Shown here in pieces: positions 1-6,736 of a stretch of DNA of 64,000 nucleotides (position 1 is its first letter; each line of letters starts with the position of its first letter). A program made the position numbers and the translations under genes. The notes under the pieces are model-generated. The model made no database searches and was not told the origin of the DNA. It saw nothing but the letters and a program-made list of their open reading frames with translations. Origin of the DNA: Thalassolituus maritimus (GTDB taxonomy: Bacteria > Pseudomonadota > Gammaproteobacteria > Pseudomonadales > Oceanobacteraceae); assembly GCF_900156675.1 (NCBI RefSeq), contig NZ_FTOH01000001.1, positions 434,001-498,000 of the forward strand, given 5' to 3'.

Positions 1-852
1 CACACTCAGGTCGAGGTCGATTTTGCCGGTGGTCAGGTACGTGTAGAAACCCGGGGCGGGGACGAACCGCTGCAGCAGTTGCGCCAGGCGATTGTCAGTA
101 TCCTTCTTACCCCAGCCGACCCTCGGCTGGTGGACCTCTATACCGCGGCTGATTTTGGTCTCACTGGCACTCCTTTTCTATTGGGTCAGGTCTTAGATCA
201 GGAAGGCAAAGAGGTCGGCACACAGTGGCGAGCGCAACGGTTTGCCGATTATCTGATTCGCCAGAAACTGAATAAGACAGGACGAGGCTATCGAGTGCAG
301 ATCTCCATGGTGCGCCAGCATGAGGTGGTGGCAGCCAGAAGTGTCGCCGAGCAGGTAAGGCTGGCAGGGCAACGATACGGAGTGTCTTCAGCGTTGATAT
401 ACGCTGTCATTGAAACAGAAAGCAGCTTTAACCCATTCGCGGTTTCACATGCTGGCGCGTTTGGTTTGATGCAGGTCATGCCAAGAACGGCTGGCCGGGA
501 TGTTATGCAGAAAATCTATCGTCGCGACTCGGTGCCGGGGCGCTCCTTTCTGATGGATACCAACAACAATATTGATTTCGGTACGGCCTATCTCTCCATT
601 CTGCGGGATAACTATCTGCGTGGTATTGAGGATCCGGTAGCGCGCGAGTACTGTATGATCGCAGCTTATAACGGCGGTGCCGGGCAGCTGCTGAAAAGTT
701 TTCACCGAGACCGTAAAGAAGCGATGCGGCGTATTAATCGCCTATCTGCTGCGAAGGTTTATCAGCATATTGTCAGACGCCATCCAAAGGCAGAAACCCG
801 CAACTACCTGAAAAAAGTCACTGAGAGAAAACGCAAATATGCCTCCCTCTGA
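1..852 (+). CDS. mltC: membrane-bound lytic murein transglycosylase, MltC-like (5' end outside window)
   Basis: The frame is open from base 1, so the start lies upstream of the window and about 283 C-terminal residues are visible. The C-terminal half is a soluble-lytic-transglycosylase (SLT) fold: the catalytic Glu lies in ETESSFNPFAVS, followed by AFGLMQVMP and later the AAYNGG motif. The stretch before it fits the N-terminal domain that MltC carries ahead of SLT. Such enzymes are outer-membrane lipoproteins that cleave the MurNAc-GlcNAc bond of peptidoglycan, forming 1,6-anhydroMurNAc. The lipobox cannot be seen because the 5' end is missing. The stop overlaps the start of the methyltransferase by 14 bp, so the two are probably co-transcribed. 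The MltC assignment over other SLT families rests on the N-terminal part and C-terminal length. Confidence 0.85.
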   Translation, partial: HTQVEVDFAGGQVRVETRGGDEPLQQLRQAIVSILLTPADPRLVDLYTAADFGLTGTPFLLGQVLDQEGKEVGTQWRAQRFADYLIRQKLNKTGRGYRVQISMVRQHEVVAARSVAEQVRLAGQRYGVSSALIYAVIETESSFNPFAVSHAGAFGLMQVMPRTAGRDVMQKIYRRDSVPGRSFLMDTNNNIDFGTAYLSILRDNYLRGIEDPVAREYCMIAAYNGGAGQLLKSFHRDRKEAMRRINRLSAAKVYQHIVRRHPKAETRNYLKKVTERKRKYASL

Positions 853-1522
853 AAACACCCCTTTTGCGCGTGAGCTGGAGCAGCTGACTGCGTCTCTGGC
901 CTTGCCGGGCGCACGTTTGTCCCGGCGTTGGTTGGATAACGAACTGCTGGCGCTGTGGCTGTTAGAGGTTGATGATCATCTCCGTCTTGATACTCAGGCG
1001 ATTGGCCGTTTCTGGCAGCGTTTGCCCTTCTGGGCCTTCGCATGGGCAGGTGGGCGAGCACTGGCCAGCTACATCGCCAACAATCACCATCTTGTTGAAG
1101 GGAAGCGCGTTCTCGACTTTGGTTGCGGCTCCGGCATCGCCGGAATAGCCGCGGGCATGGCCGGAGCCAGTGAAGTCTGGGTTGCCGATTTGGACCCTAA
1201 TGCCTTGATGGCGACCCGGGTGAATGCCGCATTGAACGGAATTGATGTGCACGTGGTCTCAAACGGAGAGGACTGGCCTGAGGTCGATGTCGTGCTGGCG
1301 GCGGATGTTCTGTACGATATTTCGAGCAGCGACGATCTTCGTGCGCTGACTTTATCTGTTCCGGAATGGTTGTTGGCAGAGTCGGAAAAAGTAGCTCCGG
1401 ATTTTGTCGACCTTCAGTGTCTGGACTCAATAGTAACATCGACGTTACCTATGATTGGTGATTTCGATGAAGAGGTTCAGATTGGCATTTATTGCCGGAA
1501 TCACCAGGTAACACTTAATTGA
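839..1522 (+). CDS. class I SAM-dependent methyltransferase, ETFB-lysine methyltransferase-like
   Basis: A protein of 227 residues. Residues 63-72 (PFWAFAWAGG) followed by the SAM-binding motif I VLDFGCGSGIAG (91-102) and the acidic VADLDP (115-120) match the METTL20/PrmA-like branch of class I methyltransferases, which methylate lysines of proteins such as electron-transfer flavoprotein beta or ribosomal L11. The substrate here is unknown. The ATG lies inside the end of the upstream transglycosylase gene (14 bp overlap), which suggests translational coupling. Its position beside a cell-wall enzyme says little about its role. The family call is firm; the substrate is not. Confidence 0.8.
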   Translation: MPPSENTPFARELEQLTASLALPGARLSRRWLDNELLALWLLEVDDHLRLDTQAIGRFWQRLPFWAFAWAGGRALASYIANNHHLVEGKRVLDFGCGSGIAGIAAGMAGASEVWVADLDPNALMATRVNAALNGIDVHVVSNGEDWPEVDVVLAADVLYDISSSDDLRALTLSVPEWLLAESEKVAPDFVDLQCLDSIVTSTLPMIGDFDEEVQIGIYCRNHQVTLN

Positions 1523-1539
1523 TACTAAGGATAAAAAGA

Positions 1540-2082
1540 ATGCGATTTTTTACTCTTCTGGCGGCGTTAACACTTACTGTGCCGGCGTATGCTGAACTTA
1601 CTAAAAGTCAGGTAGAGCGCTGGGTGGCAAGCCTTGAACCCGTGCAGCACTGGATTGAGGAAAATCAGGATAAGGTCAACAAACAGGATCTTATGAAGCC
1701 CGGTAAAGGCGGAATGTCAGATATGTTCGACAACGCCCTGACTGAGCTGGAGAAGGCCGGTATTGCGGATGACTTTGAGTCTGTTGTGAAGAAGCAGGGC
1801 TATGATTCCTCAGAAGCCTGGGCGGACGACTCAGGTGAGATTACGCTGGCGTACCTGGCAACCACTATGGAAGGGAAGATTCCAAGCCGCGCAGCGATTG
1901 AAAAGCAGCTGAGTCAGGTCGATGCCAGCCCGCTGCCTGCCGCGCAGAAAAACATGATGCGCAACATGCTTGAAGGCACCTTGTCGATGATCAGCGAAGT
2001 TGAAAATGTACCCGCAGGCGACAAAGCACTGATTCAGCCCTATATTAAAAAGATTGAACAACAATTTGGTCACGCGCACTGA
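1540..2082 (+). CDS. exported protein of unknown function
   Basis: About 180 residues. I place the start at the ATG at 1540 because an AAGG ribosome-binding site lies about 10 bases upstream and the protein then opens with a clear signal peptide (MRFFTLLAALTLTVPAYA, cleaved before ELTKSQ). A TTG at 1519 would put charged residues ahead of it. The mature part is a helical, charged protein without cysteines or a motif I recognise; it probably resides in the periplasm. It follows the methyltransferase by 17 bases and may belong to the same transcript. Unidentified. Confidence 0.65.
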   Translation: MRFFTLLAALTLTVPAYAELTKSQVERWVASLEPVQHWIEENQDKVNKQDLMKPGKGGMSDMFDNALTELEKAGIADDFESVVKKQGYDSSEAWADDSGEITLAYLATTMEGKIPSRAAIEKQLSQVDASPLPAAQKNMMRNMLEGTLSMISEVENVPAGDKALIQPYIKKIEQQFGHAH

Positions 2083-2136
2083 AGGACGGGGCGTGGATAC
2101 TGACCGGAGATATTTCGATCAGATAAGGGGCTGCTG

Positions 2137-2592
2137 ATGAGCTATCGGACCGTAGGTGACATTCTTGAGTTCAGCGAAGGGCTGCATCGACACGCTTCTG
2201 CTTTATACGAGCAGTTGCGTGACGACACCCAGCGCGAGCGCGTGGATATGATGCTTAAGTTGTTGGCTGATCACGAGCAACGTCTGGCAACCGCACTTGA
2301 ACGTTACCGCGACGGGAACAAAGCAGCGATACTCAACGAATGGCACCAGTTTGAAGCGGCGGACGTCGCTGATATCGTGATGGATGCTAAAGAGTTGCAC
2401 ATGGATATCAGCGTCACTGAACTGGTTCAGCTGGCGTTAAAAGTGGACGATTATCTGATTTCGGCGTATCAACAACTCGCGGCCGAAGCTTCATCGGCAG
2501 AAGTCAGAGCACTGTTCGAGGATCTTGCCAATCTGGAGCAGGCAGAAAAGATCAGCGCCGTGCGAGCGGCGCTGTCCGTTGATGACTGGTAA
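2137..2592 (+). CDS. small ferritin-like / four-helix-bundle protein, unknown
   Basis: 151 residues, almost entirely amphipathic helix, with an AAGGGG ribosome-binding site 7 bases before the ATG. The pattern of spaced Glu and His residues (HRHASALYEQL, DHEQRLATALE, AKELHMD) resembles small ferritin-like or haemerythrin-like bundles, but I cannot trace a complete EXXH pair set, so metal binding is conjecture. There is no signal peptide, so it is cytosolic. The gene abuts the convergent AraC-type regulator with no intergenic space. Confidence 0.6.
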   Translation: MSYRTVGDILEFSEGLHRHASALYEQLRDDTQRERVDMMLKLLADHEQRLATALERYRDGNKAAILNEWHQFEAADVADIVMDAKELHMDISVTELVQLALKVDDYLISAYQQLAAEASSAEVRALFEDLANLEQAEKISAVRAALSVDDW

Positions 2593-3648
2593 TCAGTCGG
2601 CATTCTCTTCTTCAAGCGCCTGAGCAGTACCTGCCAATTGTTGACGGCGGTATGCGGCAGGGGTAACTCCAGTCCACTGTTTGAACGCTCGTTCAAAACC
2701 TCGGCGGTCAGAAAAGCCCAGGTCCAGTGCCAGCTGCTGTACATCCGTGCGTGCGGACTTTAATGCCACTTTCGCTTTTTCGAGGCGAACCTCGCGAACC
2801 AGGGTCGAGAACTGACAGTCTTCTTCCTGTAAACGACGAGTCAGAGTACGGCTACTGGTGCTCAGTAGTTCAGCCACGGCATCTTTTGTCATAGGCACAG
2901 TTTCAGGCCACTGATACAGAATGTGCATCACTCTCTGGCTGAAAGTCTTGAGGTTACTGAACCTCGCGAGTGCTTGCTCAGCCTCACTCCGTAGCATTGA
3001 AAACAGCTGTGGATTCGCATACGCGAGCGGGCTGTCGAGATGCTTACTGGAAAAGCTTACCCAGTTCTGCGCCTGATTGTACTGCACAGGCACATCAAAG
3101 AACCGCTGCAGACGATCTTTATGCTGAGGTGGTGGGTGCCGGAATCCTAGGCCCTGTATCTGGTAGTAGCTTCCACCGATCGCCTGACCAGCCGTATGGA
3201 TGCCAGATGCGATAAATTCAGAGCGCGTCTGGCTACCAAAAGGCGTACCCTCGGTGACGTAGAACACGATCTTGATGGAGTCCTGACCGATAAAGAAGTC
3301 CGGTGCCCGGCTATCACTGATTAGGGCGTAATAACGGCGTAATACCGCTAAAGCTTCTCTGCCGGTCTGGCAGCTACTGATCAGGAACCCAAGCAGATAA
3401 AAACTCGGCATCTCCAGGCGTTGGCCTGCGGACAGTCCAATCGCTGGATCGTCGAGGAGGCGGGATGCCTGCTCGAGTAACTGATCAAAATGGTTGATCG
3501 AAATACGCTGTGTTGCACTGGTGACTGATGGTGCGTCCAGACCCAGGGAACCCAGCAATTCTCTGCTGGAGATGCCTTTGCTCTCCAGTAGGCGCAACAG
3601 GGGCTGTAATGCCGCCGTCGTCATAGTATTGGCTGGACTAGTGCTCAT
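2593..3648 (-). CDS. AraC-family transcriptional regulator with arabinose-binding-like N-terminal domain
   Basis: 351 residues. The N-terminal about 200 residues fit the PF12625 type sensor domain found in OruR/ArgR-like AraC regulators. The C-terminal about 100 residues carry two helix-turn-helix units; the second contains DVQQLALDLGFSDRRGFERAF and ends in GVTPAAYRR, the AraC signature. Members of this subclass respond to small metabolites and activate nearby catabolic or lipid genes. Here no obvious target sits next to it: the tRNA cluster lies upstream and a convergent small gene downstream. The ligand is unknown. Confidence 0.88.
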   Translation of the reverse strand: MSTSPANTMTTAALQPLLRLLESKGISSRELLGSLGLDAPSVTSATQRISINHFDQLLEQASRLLDDPAIGLSAGQRLEMPSFYLLGFLISSCQTGREALAVLRRYYALISDSRAPDFFIGQDSIKIVFYVTEGTPFGSQTRSEFIASGIHTAGQAIGGSYYQIQGLGFRHPPPQHKDRLQRFFDVPVQYNQAQNWVSFSSKHLDSPLAYANPQLFSMLRSEAEQALARFSNLKTFSQRVMHILYQWPETVPMTKDAVAELLSTSSRTLTRRLQEEDCQFSTLVREVRLEKAKVALKSARTDVQQLALDLGFSDRRGFERAFKQWTGVTPAAYRRQQLAGTAQALEEENAD

Positions 3649-3838
3649 AGGGTTCAGAATGTCTTTTTATTTTTCTTATTTTTGTCGGTGCCGATACAAC
3701 CTACCTGAAGTGGCGCATCTGACCCGACTTTGAAAGTGTAAGTTATCACCAACCTGCGATTGCACCAATAGCCGTTGAACAAAAAATCACCGATTTGTCA
3801 TAATTTTCCTGTCTCTGGCACCATTTGTGTCATCGGTG

Positions 3839-3867
3839 TTGACACATGATGGTACCGGGCGTAATAT
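3839..3867 (+). promoter_or_regulatory. sigma70-type promoter of the initiator tRNA genes
   Basis: A perfect -35 hexamer TTGACA (3839-3844) and -10 hexamer TAATAT (3862-3867) are separated by 17 bases. A G/C-rich discriminator (GCGCAG) follows, as is usual for stringently controlled stable-RNA promoters. The first tRNA starts 14 bases after the -10 box, so the precursor leader would be short. Read from sequence only. Confidence 0.8.
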
Positions 3868-3880
3868 GCGCAGCCTCTGT

Positions 3881-3957
<77 letters not shown>

Positions 3958-4051
3958 ACAGACTTAATACTGTCATCAGGACATGTTCAGATTGTTGGTT
4001 ACAGCAACTCAAACCTTACTGCTCAAGAGTTGCGTATTTGTCAGAGTTTGT

Positions 4052-4128
<77 letters not shown>

Positions 4129-4134
4129 ACAATT

Positions 4135-4160
4135 AAGCCAGCCAGTGAGCTGGTTTTTTT
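4135..4160 (+). terminator. Rho-independent terminator after the tRNA-fMet pair
   Basis: AAGCCAGC pairs with GCTGGTTT around a CAGTGA loop, and the stem runs into seven T residues. This same element recurs three more times downstream (4246-4271, 4358-4383, 4470-4495) as part of the repeat array. Confidence 0.85.
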
Positions 4161-4245
4161 GTGCCTGAAATCTAGTGCGGATGCCGACCTTGCGGTCGTC
4201 GAGCTAGGCGCCCCCATTCGAATCCGGCCCCCGCAACCAACAATT

Positions 4246-4271
4246 AAGCCAGCCAGTGAGCTGGTTTTTTT
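4246..4271 (+). terminator. terminator hairpin, repeat copy 2
   Basis: Second copy of the AAGCCAGC/GCTGGTTT stem with a T-run, inside the tandem array; identical to the first over the stem and loop. Confidence 0.7.
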
Positions 4272-4357
4272 GTGCCCGAAATTTAGTGTGGATGCCGACC
4301 TTGCGGCCGTCGAGCTAGGCGCCCCCGTATCGAATCCGGCCCCCGCAACCAACAATC

Positions 4358-4383
4358 AAGCCAGCCAGTGAGCTGGTTTTTTT
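4358..4383 (+). terminator. terminator hairpin, repeat copy 3
   Basis: Third copy of the hairpin and T-run; stem and loop unchanged. Confidence 0.7.
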
Positions 4384-4469
4384 GTGCCTGAAATATAGTG
4401 CGGACGCCGACCTTGCGGTCGTCGAGCTAGGCGCTCCCGTATCGAATCCGGCCCCCGCAACCAACAATT

Positions 4470-4495
4470 AAGCCAGCCAGCGAGCTGGTTTTTTT
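4470..4495 (+). terminator. terminator hairpin, repeat copy 4
   Basis: Fourth copy; the loop has one change (CAGCGA instead of CAGTGA) while the stem is kept. This is what selection on the stem would give, though a single change is weak evidence. Confidence 0.7.
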
Positions 4496-4620
4496 GTGCC
4501 TGAAGTTTAGTGCGGACGCCGACCCCACAAGCATTTCCTTGTTTCATCTGTTTCTTCTCACTGACACCCATGATATTCCGCGTTACCATGGTTTGCCTTG
4601 GTGTTGATTGGCGATTCTTC

Positions 4621-5334
4621 ATGGCGAAACGTATCTTTATTACCGGTGGTGCCCGTCGTTTAGGTAAAACGTTAACCGAACATTATCTGAGCGAAGGCTG
4701 GTCGGTCGTTGCTCATTACAATACCCGCAGTGAGCTTGATGAACATCCCGGTCTGACCCTTCTGCGAGCTGATTTATCCAACCCCAGCGACATAGCCCTT
4801 TTGTGTCAGCAGCTGCCAGAGCATGGGCCGTTCGATGCTGTTATTCACAATGCTTCCTGTTTTGTCCCGGATAGTGCGGCCTCTGATCTGGCAAGCCATG
4901 TTGCGCAGCATCAGAATGTTCACGTCACCGCCCCAGTGATGATTACCGAGGCAATCGGTGACAGTTGGGCTGACAGCGCCTGCATGATCAGTATCAGTGA
5001 TATTTATGCCGAAATTCCGAATCAAAGATTTTCGGTGTATTGCGCAGCAAAAGCCGGTTTACAGAACTGGTCATTGAGTATGGCTCAACGTCTGGCGGGG
5101 CGTGTGCGGGTGAACGTTATTCAGCCCGGGCCGGTTCAGTTTCTGCCAGAACACGATGAAGCGTACCGACAGCGGGTGCTGTCGCAGTCTTTGATCGGCG
5201 AAGAGCTGGGCTATGGGGCGATTGTCGATGCCTGCGATTATCTGATTAATGCGCAGGCGGTGACCGGGTCAGTGACCCGTGTTGATGGTGGCCGCTTCGT
5301 TGCTAACCGCTACGATCAGACGTTTTCTGACTGA
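4621..5334 (+). CDS. folM: dihydromonapterin reductase FolM-like SDR oxidoreductase
   Basis: 237 residues from the ATG at 4621; an upstream in-frame start at 4510 would lie in the end of the repeat array and add a non-conserved leader. The N-terminus IFITGGARRLG is a Rossmann nucleotide-binding loop, HNAS replaces the usual NNAG, and the catalytic Tyr-Lys pair is YCAAKAG, with NVIQPGPV after it. This set is typical of FolM, which reduces dihydromonapterin to tetrahydromonapterin (and dihydrofolate weakly) with NADPH. It converges on a FolK-like gene with a 19 bp overlap of the 3' ends, which supports a pterin role. Confidence 0.85.
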   Translation: MAKRIFITGGARRLGKTLTEHYLSEGWSVVAHYNTRSELDEHPGLTLLRADLSNPSDIALLCQQLPEHGPFDAVIHNASCFVPDSAASDLASHVAQHQNVHVTAPVMITEAIGDSWADSACMISISDIYAEIPNQRFSVYCAAKAGLQNWSLSMAQRLAGRVRVNVIQPGPVQFLPEHDEAYRQRVLSQSLIGEELGYGAIVDACDYLINAQAVTGSVTRVDGGRFVANRYDQTFSD

Positions 5335-5714
5335 TCCCAGTTTTCGTAGACCTCACGATAATAGCTCTCTTCGGGCGGTGTCTGCTTCAGTGACGTAATG
5401 CTGTCTTCTGCTTCCTGCAGGATATCAATGTCTATGGTGCGATCCCGCGTTTTTCTGGCCGGCGACTTGGGCTCCCGACCGAGTTGCTCTTCAATTCTCT
5501 GCAAGCGTTGTTTCAGCATAGGCGCGGGCAGGCTGCATTCGATAATGATGAGTTGGTTACCAAATGTATGTGTGAAACTTTCGCCAACGGGTTCAGTGAA
5601 CACTGCTGGTGACCGATCAAGGATTTCTCCAAGACTGTGGAGGGCGTCGATCGCTCTGGAGAGGTTCTCTCTGGGATCAATATTACTGCCCAGGCCCAAC
5701 AGAAAATATGCCAT
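5316..5714 (-). CDS. folK: FolK-like 2-amino-4-hydroxy-6-hydroxymethyl-dihydropteridine pyrophosphokinase, short form
   Basis: 132 residues from the ATG giving MAYFLLGLGSNI; the GLGSN opening, the TEPVG segment and the RDRTIDIDIL motif mark the HPPK family, which transfers pyrophosphate from ATP to the hydroxymethylpterin in folate synthesis. Typical HPPK is about 155-165 residues and ends with a His-Pro...R-FVL-PL region; here the C-terminus is a charged tail without it, so this may be a specialised paralogue rather than the housekeeping enzyme. It overlaps folM tail-to-tail by 19 bp. A longer reading frame to 5768 and a GTG three codons upstream are possible starts, but only the chosen one begins like the family. 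Confidence 0.75.
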   Translation of the reverse strand: MAYFLLGLGSNIDPRENLSRAIDALHSLGEILDRSPAVFTEPVGESFTHTFGNQLIIIECSLPAPMLKQRLQRIEEQLGREPKSPARKTRDRTIDIDILQEAEDSITSLKQTPPEESYYREVYENWDQSENV

Positions 5715-5828
5715 ACAGTTCACGAGTCCTAATAAAAATGTCGTAGTTGTTGCGTCAGTCACTTTCACTGCGCGTGCAAACGCGTTATCAATATGGCAAA
5801 CATAATAACAACATGGAAGGACATAGTT

Positions 5829-6704
5829 ATGTCTGGCTGGATGCCATATCTCATAGCAGTGCTTATTATTCTGGGCGGGATGTTACCGGTATGGGCGGCG
5901 ACGCAGCGTAGCGAGATGCCTCCGCAGTTGATGCTGGCAAAACGTTTTCAGGGAGAGGAAACTCTGAGCTTGTTCGGCGTGAGCGAAAAATACGATGGTA
6001 TCCGTGCGTTCTGGGACGGTATTTCTCTGGTGACCCGCAGCGGGCGAATTATAAATGCGCCTGATTGGTTTCTCGCGCAACTGCCTGACGAACCGCTGGA
6101 CGGGGAATTATGGCTGGGGTACGGCCGTTTTTCGGAAGTCAGTGGCCTCATCCGTCGCAACGACAGTGACAGTAGTGAGCTTTGGCAGGACGTCCAGTAT
6201 AGAGTATTCGATCTGCCAGAAGTCGCAGGTACATTCGATGAGCGCTATCAGGCGCTTCTTGAACTGATTGGTGATCCCTCAGACATCGCGGCCAATGACA
6301 ATCTTCAGCCGGTTGAGCAATTGCGGATTTCTTCTGAGAAAGAGCTGGATGATCTTTTACAAGAGGTCCTTCAGCGAGGTGGAGAAGGGTTGATGCTTCA
6401 CCGTTGGGATAGTTTTTATTTTGCCGGGCGTAGCAGTGACCTGTTAAAAGTGACTCCGCTTGAGGATGCCGAGGCGATAGTGACAGGATATGAGCCTGGC
6501 CAGGGACGCCTGAAGGGCATGATGGGTGCACTCAGAGTACGCCTTCAGAACGGGCGTGAAATGTTGCTGGGAAGCGGTTTTTCAGATGCGGAGCGGCAGG
6601 CGCCTCCGGCTTTGGGGGCGCGCGTACGTTTTACTTTTCGGGGGCTGACTGCTGATGGGCTACCTCGGTTTGCGAGCTTTGATCGGGTGCGTCCGCCCGA
6701 GTAA
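5829..6704 (+). CDS. secreted ATP-dependent DNA ligase (Lig E type)
   Basis: About 291 residues. I choose the ATG at 5829 because AAGGA lies 7 bases upstream. Residues 1-23 form a signal peptide (VLIILGGMLPVWA). The adenylated lysine is K54 in EKYDGIR (motif I). Motif III-like YRVFDLP, motif IV GGEGLMLHR and motif V LLKVTP follow, then a C-terminal OB-fold. No extra DNA-binding domain is present, as in the minimal Lig E group of Gram-negative bacteria, which seals nicks with ATP and is exported to the periplasm. A role in natural transformation or extracellular DNA has been proposed for this family. The neighbours are pterin genes and recJ; recJ begins 32 bases downstream. Confidence 0.88.
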   Translation: MSGWMPYLIAVLIILGGMLPVWAATQRSEMPPQLMLAKRFQGEETLSLFGVSEKYDGIRAFWDGISLVTRSGRIINAPDWFLAQLPDEPLDGELWLGYGRFSEVSGLIRRNDSDSSELWQDVQYRVFDLPEVAGTFDERYQALLELIGDPSDIAANDNLQPVEQLRISSEKELDDLLQEVLQRGGEGLMLHRWDSFYFAGRSSDLLKVTPLEDAEAIVTGYEPGQGRLKGMMGALRVRLQNGREMLLGSGFSDAERQAPPALGARVRFTFRGLTADGLPRFASFDRVRPPE

Positions 6705-6736
6705 ACTAACCGCTTTCTTTCATTTCGGAGATTTTG

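Larger units (their letters stand above)
4129..4524 (+). repeat. tandem 111-112 bp repeat carrying tRNA-fMet 3' ends and terminators (about 3.5 copies)
   Basis: Units end at the CCA of a tRNA tail: 4129-4239 (111 bp), 4240-4351 (112 bp), 4352-4463 (112 bp), and a partial unit 4464-4524 that breaks off after GCCGACC. Each full unit has, in order, the AAGCCAGC...GCTGGTTTTTTT terminator, a variable stretch, a small hairpin around GACCTTGCGGTC, and the last 22-23 bases of the initiator tRNA including CCA. The D-arm and anticodon arm are absent, so these are not functional tRNAs. Copies differ at scattered positions (for example GTGCGGATG versus GTGTGGATG), so the array is not a recent assembly artefact. 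It resembles in design the repeats after tyrT in E. coli, which also begin with the tRNA 3' end. Confidence 0.9.

Noticed and set aside
4129-4524. CRISPR-like tandem repeats
   Set aside because: The units are contiguous and about 112 bp, contain tRNA tails and terminators, and there are no unique spacers or cas genes.
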